A stretch of 64,000 nucleotides of DNA from Pisaster brevispinus (GCA_023634235.1 JAMKCF010000134.1:122225-186224); one strand, 5' to 3'; shown: positions 36,551 through 49,502, counted from the first letter of the stretch. The notes: generated by a model not told the origin, from the sequence alone. A program made the numbers and translations.

Positions 36551-38345
36551 ACCCCTCCTTGTATTCTATTTCATTTCTTCTTCTTTTTGTGCAGCTCTGT
36601 GTACAAAAATCCCACTGAAGATGCTTTTGAGTTGGCTTTCTGAGTGTCCCAGCCTGCAGGCCATTTCCGGCACGAAGATGGTGCAACATCGGCCCAAAAA
36701 GTCTGATGTTCGGGTGAAGTGGAATTCAAGGCACACTCAGGTACAAATTTCGTCTCTCTAGCATTTCTAGTTCATGAGTTATTCTCAAACTTAGCTCGGG
36801 TGTTGTTTCAAATCATTCTTCGGAATGGACATGTCTTGCCTTTGTTGTTGCTCGGCCACGGCGCGTGGGCTAACTTGCCGGTGGTTGTAGCCCTATTCCG
36901 GGGCCGCTCGCCCCGCCTAGAAAATGCTCAGAGACACGGATCTACGACCGAGGTGAGAGCCCTGATTCGTGGCTTTCCAGTGGTGGAAACCTTGTGCAAA
37001 TCCGATGTTGTTATGGGTGTGATTTGACCCTCCTTGTATTTTATTTCGTTTCTTCTTCTTTTTGTGCAGCTCTGTGTACAAAAATCCCACTGAAGATGCT
37101 TTAGAGTGGCTTTCTGAGTGTCCCAGCCTGCAGGCCATTTCCGGCACGAAGATGGTGCACATCGGCCCAAAAAGTCTAATGTTCGGGTGAAGTGGAATTC
37201 AAGGCACACTCAGGTACAAATTTCGTCTCTCTAGCATTTCTAGTTCATGAGTTATTCTCAAACTTAGCTCGTGTGTTGTTTCAAATCATTCTTCGGATGG
37301 ACATGTCCTTGCCTTTGTTGTTGCTCGGCCCGGCGCGTGGGCTAACTTGCCGGTGGTTGTAGCCCTATTCCGGGGCCGCTCGCCCCGCCTAGAAAATGCT
37401 CAGAGACACGGATCTACGACGAGGTGAGAGCCCTGATTCGTGGCTTTCCAGTGGTGGAAACCTTGTGCAAATCCGATGTTGTTATGGGTGTGATTTGACC
37501 CTCCTTGTATTTTATTTCGTTTCTTCTCTTTTTGTGCAGCTCTGTGTACAAAAATCCCACTGAAGATGCTTTAGAGTGGCTTTCTGAGTGTCCCAGCCTG
37601 CAGGCCATTTCCGGCACGAAGATGGTGCACATCGGCCCAAAAAGTCTGATGTTCGGGTGAAGTGGAATTCAAGGCACACTCAGGTACAAATTTCGTCTCT
37701 CTAGCATTTCTAGTTCATGAGTTATTCTCAAACTTAGCTCGGGTGTTGTTTCAATCATTCTTCGGATGGACATATGTCTTGCCTTTGTTGTTGCTCGGCC
37801 CCCGGCGCGTGGGCTAACTTGCCGGTGGTTGTAGCCCTATTCCGGGGCCGCTCGCCCCGCCTAGAAAATGCTCAGAGACACGGATCCACAACGAGGTGAG
37901 AGCCCTGATTTCGTGGCTTTCCAGTGGTGGAAACCTTGTGCAAATCCGATGTTGTTATGGGTGTGATTTGACCCTCCTTGTATTTTATTTCGTTTCTTCT
38001 TCTTTTTGTGCAGCTCTGTGTACAAAAATCCCACTGAAGATGCTTTTGAGTGGCTTTTCTGAGTGTCCCAGCCTGCAGGCCATTTCCGGCACGAAGATGG
38101 TGCACATCGGCCCAAAAAGTCTGATGTTCGGGTGAAGTGGAATTCAAGGCACACTCAGGTACAAATTTCGGTCTCTCTAGCATTTCTAGTTCATGAGTTA
38201 TTCTCAAACTTAGCTCGGGGTGTTGTTTTCAAATCATTCTTCGGATGGACATACGTCTTGCCTTTTGTTGTTGCTCGGCCCCGGCGCGTGGGCTAACTTG
38301 CCGGTGGTTGTAGCCCTATTCCGGGGCCGCTCGCCCCCGCCTAGA
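36551..38345 (+). other. Cluster of single-base indels (probable consensus errors)
   Basis: Four successive monomers carry about 17 one-base indels: near 36556, 36632, 36685, 36823, 36947, 37308, 37330, 37526, 37754, 37800, 37910, 38054, 38169, 38217, 38227, 38262 and 38336. Examples are ACCCCTCC, GAGTTGG, TGTCCTTG, TTCTCTTT, GATTTCG and CCTTTTG. Elsewhere most monomers have none. The errors lie mostly in or next to homopolymers, which is typical of unpolished long-read consensus. Reading frames here should not be trusted. Confidence 0.8.
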
Positions 38346-38372
38346 AAATGCTCAGAGACACGTATCCACAAC

Positions 38373-38384
38373 GAGGTGGAGGTG
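38373..38384 (+). repeat. 6-bp tandem duplication GAGGTG at the donor-like site
   Basis: ACGAGGTGAGAG becomes ACGAGGTGGAGGTGAGAG, which adds six bases and doubles the AG/GTG junction. This gives the longest interval in the area (479 bp). It sits immediately after the low-quality stretch, so it may be real or an assembly effect. Confidence 0.7.
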
Positions 38385-41300
38385 AGAGCCCTGATTCGTG
38401 GCTTTCCAGTGGTGGAAACCTTGTGCAAATCCGATGTTGTTATGGGTGTGATTTGACCCTCCTTGTATTTTATTTCGTTTCTTCTTCTTTTTGTGCAGCT
38501 CTGTGTACAAAAATCCCACTGAAGATGCTTTTGAGTGGCTTTCTGAGTGTCCCAGCCTGCAGGCCATTTCCGGCACGAAGATGGTGCACATCGGCCCAAA
38601 AAGTCTGATGTTCGGGTGAAGTGGAATTCAAGGCACACTCAGGTACAAATTTCGTCTCTCTAGCATTTCTAGTTCATGAGTTATTCTCAAACTTAGCTCG
38701 GGTGTTGTTTCAAATCATTCTTCGGATGGACATATGTCTTGCCTTTGTTGTTGCTCGGCCCCGGCGCGTGGGCTAACTTGCCGGTGGTTGTAGCCCTATT
38801 CCGGGGCCGCTCGCCCCGCCTAGAAAATGCTCAGAGACACGGATCCACAACGAGGTGAGAGCCCTGATTCGTGGCTTTCCAGTGGTGGAAACCTTGTGCA
38901 AATCCGATGTTGTTATGGGTGTGATTTGACCCTCCTTGTATTTTATTTCGTTTCTTCTTCTTTTTGTGCAGCTCTGTGTACAAAAATCCCACTGAAGATG
39001 CTTTTGAGTGGCTTTCTGAGTGTCCCAGCCTGCAGGCCATTTCCGGCACGAAGATGGTGCACATCGGCCCAGAAAGTCTGATGTTCGGGTGAAGTGGAAT
39101 TCAAGGCACACTCAGGTACAAGTTTCGTCTCTCTAGCATTTCTAGTTCATGAGTTATTCTCAAACTTAGCTCGGGTGTTGTTTCAAATCATTCTTCGGAT
39201 GGACATGTCTTGTCTTTGTTGTTGCTCGGCCCCGTCGCGTGGGCTAACTTGCCGGTGGTTGTAGCCCTATTCCGGGGCCGCTCGCCCCGCCTAGAAAATG
39301 CTCAGAGACACGGATCTACGACGAGGTGAGAGCCCTGATTCGTGGCTTTCCAGTGGTGGAAACCTTGTGCAAATCCGATGTTGTTATGGGTGTGATTTGA
39401 CCCTCCTTGTATTTTATTTCGTTTCTTCTTCTTTTTGTGCAGCTCTGTGTACAAAAATCCCACTGAAGATGCTTTTGAGTGGCTTTCTGAGTGTCCCAGC
39501 CTGCAGGCCATTTCCGGCACGAAGATGGTGCACATCGGCCCAAAAAGTCTGATGTTCGGGTGAAGTGGAATTCAAGGCACACTCAGGTACAAATTTCGTC
39601 TCTCTAGCATTTCTAGTTCATGAGTTATTCTCAAACTTAGCTCGGGTGTTGTTTCAAATCATTCTTCGGATGGACATATGTCTTGCCTCTGTTGTTGCTC
39701 GGCCCCGGCGCGTGGGCTAACTTGCCGGTGGTTGTAGCCCTATTCCGGGGCCGCTCGCCCCGCCTAGAAAATGCTCAGAGACACGGATCTACGACGAGGT
39801 GAGAGCCCTGATTCGTGGCTTTCCAGTGGTGGAAACCTTGTGCAAATCCGATGTTGTTATGGGTGTGATTTGACCCTCCTTGTATTTTATTTCGTTTCTT
39901 CTTCTTTTTGTGCAGCTCTGTGTACAAAAATCACACTGAAGATGCTTTTGAGTGGCTTTCTGAGTGTCCCAGCCTGCAGGCCATTTCCGGCACGAAGATG
40001 GTGCACATCGGCCCAAAAAGTCTGATGTTCGGGTGAAGTGAAATTCAAGGCACACTCAGGTACAAATTTCGTCTCTCTAGCATTTCTAGTACATGAGTTA
40101 TTCTCAAACTTAGCTCGGGTGTTGTTTCAAATCATTCTTCGGATGGACATATGTCTTGCCTTTGTTGTTGCTCGGCCCCGGCGCGTGGGCTAACTTGCCG
40201 GTGGTTGTAGCCCTATTCCGGGGCCGCTCGCCCCGCCTAGAAAATGTCCAGAGACACGGATCCACAACGAGGTGAGAGCCCTGATTCGTGGCTTTCCAGT
40301 GGTGGAAACCTTGTGCAAATCTGATGTTGTTAAGGGTGTGATTTGACCCTCCTTGTATTTTATTTCGTTTCTTCTTCTTTTTGTGCAGCTCTGTGTACAA
40401 AAATCCCACTGAAGATGCTTTTGAGTGGCTTTCTGAGTGTCCCAGCCTGCAGGCCATTTCCGGCACGAAGATGGTGCACATCGGCCCAAAAAGTCTAATG
40501 TTCGGGTGAAGTGGAGTTCAAGGCACACTCAGGTACAAATTTCGTCTCTCTAGCATTTCTAGTTCATGAGTTATTCTCAAACTTAGCTCGGGTGTTGTTT
40601 CAAATCATTCTTCGGATGGACATATGTCTTGCCTTTGTTGTTGCTCGGCCCCGGCGCGTGGGCTAACTTGCCGGTGGTTGTAGCCCTATTCCGGGGCCGC
40701 TCGCCCCGCCTAGAAAATGCTCAGAGACACGGATCCACGACGAGGTGAGAGCCCTGATTCGTGGCTTTCCAGTGGTGGAAACCTTGTGCAAATCCAATGT
40801 TGTTATGGGTGTGATTTGACCCTCCTTGTATTTTATTTCGTTTCTTCTTCTTTTTGTGCAGCTCTGTGTACAAAAATCCCACTGAAGATGCTTTTGAGTG
40901 GCTTTCTGAGTGTCCCAGCCTGCAGGCCATTTCCGGCACGAAGATGGTGCACATCGGCCCAAAAAGTCTGATGTTCGGGTGAAGTGGAATTCAAGGCACA
41001 CTCAGGTACAAATTTCGTCTCTCTAGCATTTCTAGTTCATGAGTTATTCTCAAACTTAGTTCGGGTGTTGTTTCAAATCATTCTTCGGATGGACATATGT
41101 CTTGCCTTTGTTGTTGCTCGGCCCCGGCGCGTGGGCTAACTTGCCGGTGGTTGTAGCCCTATTCCGGGGCCGCTCGCCCCGCCTAGAAAATGCTCAGAGA
41201 CACGGATCCACAACGAGGTGAGAGCCCTGATTCGTGGCTTTCCAGTGGTGGAAACCTTGTGCAAATCCGATGTTGTTATGGGTGTGATTTGACCCTCCTT

Positions 41301-44300
41301 GTATTTTATTTCGTTTCTTCTTCTTTTTGTGCAGCTCTGTGTACAAAAATCCCACTGAAGATGCTTTTGAGTGGCTTTCTGAGTGTCCCAGCCTGCAGGC
41401 CATTTCCGGCACGAAGATGGTGCACATCGGCCCAAAAAGTCTAATGTTCGGGTGAAGTGGAATTCAAGGCACACTCAGGTACAAATTTCGTCTTTCTAGC
41501 ATTTCTAGTTCATGAGTTATTCTCAAACTTAGCTCGGGTGTTGTTTCAAATCATTCTTCGGATGGACATATGTCTTGCCTTTGTTGTTGCTCGGCCCCGG
41601 CGCGTGGGCTAACTTGCCGGTGGTTGTAGCCCTATTCCGGGGCCGCTCGCCCCGCCTAGAAAATGCTCAGAGACACGGATCTACGACGAGGTGAGAGCCC
41701 TGATTCGTGGCTTTCCAGTGGTGGAAACCTTGTGCAAATCCGATGTTGTTATGGGTGTGATTTGACCCTCCTTGTATTTTATTTCGTTTCTTCTTCTTTT
41801 TGTGCAGCTCTGTGTACAAAAATCCCACTGAAGATGCTTTTGAGTGGCTTTCTGAGTGTCCCAGCCTGCAGGCCATTTCCGGCACGAAGATGGTGCACAT
41901 CGGCCCAAAAAGTCTGATGTTCGGGTGAAGTGGAATTCAAGGCACACTCAGGTACAAATTTCGTCTCTCTAGCATTTCTAGTTCATGAGTTATTCTGAAA
42001 CTTAGCTCGGGTGTTGTTTCAAATCATTCTTCGGATGGACATATGTCTTGCCTTTGTTGTTGCTCGGCCCCGGCGCGTGGGCTAACTTGCCGGTGGTTGT
42101 AGCCCTATTCCGGGGCCGCTCGCCCCGCCTAGAAAATGCTCAGAGACACGGATCCACAACGAGGTGAGAGCCCTGATTCGTGGCTTTCCAGTGGTGGAAA
42201 CCTTGTGCAAATCCGATGTTGTTATGGGTGTGATTTGACCCTCCTTGTATTTTATTTCGTTTCTTCTTCTTTTTGTGCAGCTCTGTGTACAAAAATCCCA
42301 CTGAAGATGCTTTTGAGTGGCTTTCTGAGTGTCCCAGCCTGCAGGCCATTTCCGGCACGAAGATGGTGCACATCGGCCCAAAAAGTCTAATGTTCGGGTG
42401 AAGTGGAATTCAAGGCACACTCAGGTACAAATTTCGTCTTTCTAGCATTTCTAGTTCATGAGTTATTCTCAAACTTAGCTCGGGTGTTGTTTCAAATCAT
42501 TCTTCGGATGGACATATGTCTTGCCTTTGTTGTTGCTCGGCCCCGGCGCGTGGGCTAACTTGCCGGTGGTTGTAGCCCTATTCCGGGGCCGCTCGCCCCG
42601 CCTAGAAAATGCTCAGAGACACGGATCTACGACGAGGTGAGAGCCCTGATTCGTGGCTTTCCAGTGGTGGAAACCTTGTGCAAATCCGATGTTGTTATGG
42701 GTGTGATTTGACCCTCCTTGTATTTTATTTCGTTTCTTCTTCTTTTTGTGCAGCTCTGTGTACAAAAATCCCACTGAAGATGCTTTTGAGTGGCTTTCTG
42801 AGTGTCCCAGCCTGCAGGCCATTTCCGGCACGAAGATGGTGCACATCGGCCCAAAAAGTCTGATGTTCGGGTGAAGTGGAATTCAAGGCACACTCAGGTA
42901 CAAATTTCGTCTCTCTAGCATTTCTAGTTCATGAGTTATTCTCAAACTTAGCTCGGGTGTTGTTTCAAATCATTCTTCGGATGGACATATGTCTTGCCTT
43001 TGTTGTTGGTCGGCCCCGGCGCGTGGGCTAACTTGCCGGTGGTTGTAGCCCTATTCCGGGGCCGCTCGCCCCGCCTAGAAAATGCTCAGAGACACGGATC
43101 CACAACGAGGTGAGAGCCCTGATTCGTGGCTTTCCAGTGGTGGAAACCTTGTGCAAATCCGATGTTGTTATGGGTGTGATTTGACCCTCCTTGTATTTTA
43201 TTTCGTTTCTTCTTCTTTTTGTGCAGCTCTGTGTACAAAAATCCCACTGAAGATGCTTTTGAGTGGCTTTCTGAGTGTCCCAGCCTGCAGGCCATTTCCG
43301 GCACGAAGATGGTGCACATCGGCCCAAAAAGTCTGATGTTCGGGTGAAGTGGAATTCAAGGCACACTCAGGTACAAATTTCGTCTCTCTAGCATTTCTAG
43401 TTCATGAGTTATTCTCAAACTTAGCTCGGGTGTTGTTTCAAATCATTCTTCGGATGGACATATGTCTTGCCTTTGTTGTTGCTCGGCCCCGGCGCGTGGG
43501 CTAACTTGCCGGTGGTTGTAGCCCTATTCCGGGGCCGCTCGCCCCGCCTAGAAAATGCTCAGAGACACGGATCTACAACGAGGTGAGAGCCCTGATTCGT
43601 GGCTTTCCAGTGGTGGAAACCTTGTGCAAATCCGATGTTGTTATGGGTGTGATTTGACCCTCCTTGTAATTTATTTCGTTCTTCTTCTTTTTGTGCAGCT
43701 CTGTGTACAAAAATCCCACTGAAGATGCTTTTGAGTGGCTTTCTGAGTGTCCCAGCCTGCAGGCCATTTCCGGCACGAAGATGGTGCACATCGGCCCAAA
43801 AAGTCTGATGTTCGGGTGAAGTGGAATTCAAGGCACACTCAGGTACAAATTTCGTCTCTCTAGCATTTCTAGTTCATGAGTTATTCTCAAACTTAGCTCG
43901 GGTGTTGTTTCAAATCATTCTTCGGATGGACATATGTCTTGCCTTTGTTGTTGCTCGGCCCCGGCGCGTGGGCTAACTTGCCGGTGGTTGTAGCCCTATT
44001 CCGGGGCCGCTCGCCCCGCCTAGAAAATGTTCAGAGACACGGATCCACGACGAGGTGAGAGCCCTGATTCGTGGCTTTCCAGTGGTGGAAACCTTGTGCA
44101 AATCCGATGTTGTTATGGGTGTGATTTGACCCTCCTTGTATTTTATTTCGTTTCTTCTTCTTTTTGTGCAGCTCTGTGTACAAAAATCCCACTGAAGATG
44201 CTTTTGAGTGGCTTTCTGAGTGTCCCAGCCTGCAGGCCATTTCCGGCACGAAGATGGTGCACATCGGCCCAAAAAGTCTAATGTTCGGGTGAAGTGGAAT

Positions 44301-44777
44301 TCAAGGCACACTCAGGTACAAATTTCGTCTCTCTAGCATTTCTAGTTCATGAGTTATTCTCAAACTTAGCTCGGGTGTTGTTTCAAATCATTCTTCGGAT
44401 GGACATATGTCTTGCCTTTGTTGTTGCTCGGCCCCGGCGCGTGGGCTAACTTGCCGGTGGTTGTAGCCCTATTCCGGGGCCGCTCGCCCCGCCTAGAAAA
44501 TGCTCAGAGACACGGATCTACAACGAGGTGAGAGCCCTGATTCGTGGCTTTCCAGTGGTGGAAACCTTGTGCAAATCCGATGTTGTTATGGGTGTGATTT
44601 GACCCTCCTTGTATTTTATTTCGTTTCTTCTTCTTTTTGTGCAGCTCTGTGTACAAAAATCCCACTGAAGATGCTTTTGAGTGGCTTTCTGAGTGTCCCA
44701 GCCTGCAGGCCATTTCCGGCACGAAGATGGTGCACATCGGCCCAAAAAAGTCTAATGTTCGGGTGAAGTGGAATTCA

Positions 44778-47700
44778 AGGCACACTCAGGTACAAATTTC
44801 GTCTCTCTAGCATTTCTAGTTCATGAGTTATTCTCAAACTTAGCTTGGGTGTTGTTTCAAATCATTTTTCGGATGGACATATATCTTGCCTTTGTTGTTG
44901 CTCGGCCCCGGCGCGTGGGCTAACTTGCCGGTGGTTGTAGCCCTATTCCGGGGCCGCTCGCCCCGCCTAGAAAATGCTCAGAGACACGGATCTACAACGA
45001 GGTGAGAGCCCTGATTCGTGGCTTTCCAGTGGTGGAAACCATGTGCAAATCCGATGTTGTTATGGGTGTGATTGGACCCTCCTTGTATTTTATTTCGTTT
45101 CTTCTTCTTTTTGTGCAGCTCTGTGTACAAAAATCCCACTGAAGATGCTCTTGAGTGGCTTTCTGAGTGTCCCAGCCTGCAGGCAATTTCCGGCACGAAG
45201 ATGGTGCACATCGGCCCAAAAAGTCTGATTTTCGGGTGAAGTGGAATTCAAGGCACACTCAGGTACAAATTTCGTCTCTCTAGCATTTCTAGTTCATGAG
45301 TTATTCTCAAACTTAGCTCGGGTGTTGTTTCAAATCATTCTTCGGATGGACATATGTCTTGCCTTTGTTGTTGCTCGGCCCCGGCGCGTGGGCTAACTTG
45401 CCGGTGGTTGTAGCCCTATTCCGGGGCCGCTCGCCCCGCCTAGAAAATGCTCAGAGACACGGATCTACAACGAGGTGAGAGCCCTGATTCGTGGCTTTCC
45501 AGTGGTGGAAACCTTGTGCAAATCCGATGTTGTTATGTGTGTGATTGGACCCTCCTTGTATTTTATTTCGTTTCTTCTTCTTTTTGTGCAGCTCTGTGTA
45601 CAAAAATCCCACTGAAGATGCTTTTGAGTGGCTTTCTGAGTGTCCCAGCCTGCAGGCCATTTCCGGCACGAAGATGGTGCACATCGGCCCAAAAAGTCTG
45701 ATGTTCGGGTGAAGTGGAATTCAAGGCACACTCAGGTACAAATTTCGTCTCTCTAGCATTTCTAGTTCATGAGTTATTCTGAAACTTAGCTCGGGTGTTG
45801 TTTCAAATCATTCTTCGGATGGACATGTCTTGCCTTTGTTGTTGCTGGGCCCCGGCGCGTGGGCTAATTTGCCGGTGGTTGTAGCCCTATTCCGGGGCCG
45901 CTCGCCCCGCCTAGAAAATAGTCAGAGATACGGATCTACAACGAGGTGAGAGCCCTGAATCGTGGCTTTCCAGTGGTGGAAAACTTGTGCAAATCCGATG
46001 TTGTTATGGGTGTGATTGGACCCTCCTTGTATTTTATTTCGTTTCTTCTTCTTTTTGTGCAGCTCTGTGTACAAAAATCCCACTGAAGATGCTTTTGAGT
46101 GGCTTTCTGAGTGTCCCAGCCTGCAGGACATTTCCGGCACGAAGATGGTGCACATCGGCCCAAAAAGTCTGATGTTCGGGTGAAGTGGAATTCAAGGCAC
46201 ACTCAGGTACAAATTTCGTCTCTCTAGCATTTCTAGTTCATGAGTTATTCTCAAACTTAGCTCGGGTGTTGTTTCAAATCATTCTTCGGATGGACATATG
46301 TCTTGCCTTTGTTGTTGCTCGGCCCCGGCGCGTGGGCTAACTTGCCGGTGGTTGTAGCCCTATTCCGGGGCCGCTCGCCCCGCCTAGAAAATGTTCAGAG
46401 ACACGGATCCACAACGAGGTGAGAGCCCTGATTCGTGGCTTTCCAGTGGTGGAAACCTTGTGCAAATCCGATGTTGTTATGGGTGTGATTTGACCCTCCT
46501 TGTATTTTATTTCGTTTCTTCTTCTTTTTGTGCAGCTCTGTGTACAAAAATCCCACTGAAGATGCTTTTGAGTGGCTTTCTGAGTGTCCCAGCCTGCAGG
46601 CCATTTCCGGCACGAAGATGGTGCACATCGGCCCAAAAAGTCTGATGTTCGGGTGAAGTGGAATTCAAGGCACACTCAGGTACAAATTTCGTCTCTCTAG
46701 CATTTCTAGTTCATGAGTTATTCTCAAACTTAGCTCGGGTGTTGTTTCAAATCATTCTTCGGATGGACATATGTCTTGCCTTTGTTGTTGCTCGGCCCCG
46801 GCGCGTGGGCTAACTTGCCGGTGGTTGTAGCCCTATTCCGGGCCGCTCGCCCCGCCTCGAAAATGCTCAGAGACACGGATCTACACTGAGGTGAGAGCCC
46901 TGATTCGTGGCTTTCCAGTGGTGGAAACCTTGTGCAAATCCGATGTTGTTATGGGTGTGATTTGACCCTCCTTGTATTTTATTTCGTTTCTTCTTCTTTT
47001 TGTGCAGCTCTGTGTACAAAAATCCCACTGAAGATGCTTTTGAGTGGCTTTCTGAGTGTCCCAGCCTGCAGGCCATTTCCGGCACGAAGATGGTGCACAT
47101 CGGCCCAAAAAGTCTAATGTTCGGGTGAAGTGGAATTCAAGGCACACTCAGGTACAAATTTCGTCTCTCTAGCATTTCTAGTTCATGAGTTATTCTCAAA
47201 CTTAGCTTGGGTGTTGTTTCAAATCATTTTTCGGATGGACATATATCTTGCCTTTGTTGTTGCTCGGCCCCGGCGCGTGGGCTAACTTGCCGGTGGTTGT
47301 AGCCCTATTCCGGGGCCGCTCGCCCCGCCTAGAAAATGCTCAGAGACACGGATCCACAACGAGGTGAGAGCCCTGATTCGTGGCTTTCCAGTGGTGGAAA
47401 CCTTGTGCAAATCCGATGTTGTTATGGGTGTGATTGGACCCTCCTTGTATTTTATTTCGTTTCTTCTTCTTTTTGTGCAGCTCTGTGTACAAAAATCCCA
47501 CTGAAGATGCTCTTGAGTGGCTTTCTGAGTGTCCCAGCCTGCAGGCAATTTCCGGCACGAAGATGGTGCACATCGGCCCAAAAAGTCTGATGTTCGGGTG
47601 AAGTGGAATTCAAGGCACACTCAGGTACAAATTTCGTCTCTCTAGCATTTCTAGTTCATGAGTTATTCTCAAACTTAGCTCGGGTGTTGTTTCAAATCAT

Positions 47701-49502
47701 TCTTCGGATGGACATATGTCTTGCCTTTGTTGTTGCTCGGCCCCGGCGCGTGGGCTAACTTGCCGGTGGTTGTAGCCCTATTCCGGGGCCGCTCGCCCCG
47801 CCTAGAAAATGCTCAGAGACACGGATTTACGACGAGGTGAGAGCCCTGATTCGTGGCTTTCCAGTGGTGGAAACCTTGTGCAAATCCGATGTTGTTATGG
47901 GTGTGATTGGACCCTCCTTGTATTTTATTTCGTTTCTTCTTCTTTTTGTGCAGCTCTGTGTACAAAAATCCCACTGAAGATGCTTTTGAGTGGCTTTCTG
48001 AGTGTCCCAGCCTGCAGGCCATTTCCGGCACGAAGATGGTGCACATCGGCCCAAAAAGTCTAATGTTCGGGTGAAGTGGAATTCAAGGCACACTCAGGTA
48101 CAAATTTCGTCTCTCTAGCATTTCTAGTTCATGAGTTATTCTGAAACTTAGCTCGGGTGTTGTTTCAAATCATTCTTCGGATGGACATGTCTTGCCTTTG
48201 TTGTTGCTGGGCCCCGGCGCGTGGGCTAATTTGCCGGTGGTTGTAGCCCTATTCCGGGGCCGCTCGCCCCGCCTAGAAAATAGTCAGAGACACGGATCTA
48301 CAACGAGGTGAGAGCCCTGAATCGTGGCTTTCCAGTGGTGGAAAACTTGTGCAAATCCGATGTTGTTATGGGTGTGATTGGACCCTCCTTGTATTTTATT
48401 TCGTTTCTTCTTCTTTTTGTGCAGCTCTGTGTACAAAAATCCCACTGACGATGCTTTTGAGTGGCTTTCTGAGTGTCCCAGCCTGCAGGACATTTCCGGC
48501 ACGAAGATGGTGCACATCGGCCCAAAAAGTCTGATGTTCGGGTGAAGTGGAATTCAAGGCACACTCAGGTACAAATTTCGTCTCTCTAGCATTTCTAGTT
48601 CATGAGTTATTCTCAAACTTAGCTCGGGTGTTGTTTCAAATCATTCTTCGGATGGACATACGTCTTGCCTTTGTTGTTGCTCGGCCCCGGCGCGTGGGCT
48701 AACTTGCCGGTGGTTGTAGCCCTATTCCGGGGCCGCTCGCCCCGCCTAGAAAATGCTCAGAGACACGGATCTACGACGAGGTGAGAGCCCTGATTCGTGG
48801 CTTTCCAGTGGTGGAAACCTTGTGCAAATCCGATGTTGTTATGGGTGTGATTTGACCCTCCTTGTATTTTATTTCGTTTCTTTTTCTTTTTGTGCAGCTC
48901 TGTGTACAAAAATCCCACTGAAGATGCTTTTGAGAGGCTTTCTGAGTGTCCCAGCCTGCAGGCCATTTCCGGCACGAAGATGGTGCACATCGGCCCAAAA
49001 AGTCTAATGTTCGGGTGAAGTGGAATTCAAGGCACACTCAGGTACAAATTTCGTCTCTCTAGCATTTCTAGTTCATGAGTTATTCTCAAACTTAGCTCGG
49101 GTGTTGTTTCAAATCATTCTTCGGATGGACATATGTCTTGCCTTTGTTGTTGCTCGGCCCCGGCGCGTGGGCTAACTTGCCGGTGGTTGTAGCCCTATTC
49201 CGGGGCCGCTCGCCCCGCCTAGAAAATGCTCAGAGACACGGATCTACGACGAGGTGAGAGCCCTGATTCGTGGCTTTCCAGTGGTGGAAACCTTGTGCAA
49301 ATCCGATGTTGTTATGGGTGTGATTTGACCCTCCTTGTATTTTATTTCGTTTCTTCTTCTTTTTGTGCAGCTCTGTGTACAAAAATCCCACTGAAGATGC
49401 TTTTGAGTGGCTTTCTGAGTGTCCCAGCCTGCAGGCCATTTCCGGCACGAAGATGGTGCACATCGGCCCAAAAAGTCTGATGTTCGGGTGAAGTGGAATT
49501 CA
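44778..49502 (+). repeat. Five-monomer higher-order repeat, two copies (44778-47139, 47140-49502)
   Basis: Copy lengths are 2362 and 2363 bp. Monomer 1 of each has TAGCTTGGGTG, CATTTTTCGG, CATATATC, GCTCTTGAG and CAGGCAATTTCC. Monomer 2 is D-type (GATTGGACC). Monomer 3 is an A/D chimera: GGGCCC, CTAATTTG, ATAGTC, GAATCG and AAAACTTG in front, then GATTGGACC, GTGCAG and CAGGACATTTCC. Monomers 4 and 5 are C-like (GATTTGACC). Private differences include CATGTGCAAA at about 45051, CTGACGATG at about 48448 and TTTTTCTTTTT at about 48882. Ordered marker sharing makes this the clearest higher-order unit in the window. Confidence 0.92.

Larger units (their letters stand above)
31559..44777 (+). repeat. 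C-type block, 28 monomers, mostly 471-473 bp
   Basis: States are CTCAAAC, CGGCCCCGG or CGGCCACGG, CTAACTTG, ATGCTC, CTGATTCG, GGAAACCTTG, TGCAAATCC, GATTTGACC and GTGCAG. Both CATG (471 bp) and CATATG or CGTATG (473 bp) versions occur, so the two-base insertion is still polymorphic here. Neighbouring pairs recur: GGGCATG with CTTTATTG at about 33543, 34484 and 35409, and CGTATG at about 34938 and 35882. From 41 kb, GATCCACAACG and GATCTACGACG alternate and TCGTCTTTCTAG recurs 946 bp apart, so dimeric order is common. Confidence 0.9.

Noticed and set aside
36719..37027. Longer + strand ORF of 102 codons with a hydrophobic N-terminal part
   Set aside because: Exists only because of extra bases in the indel-rich stretch; the same frame is interrupted in normal monomers. 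Similar 78-79-codon frames near 53.3, 56.1 and 57.1 kb also depend on one-base changes.
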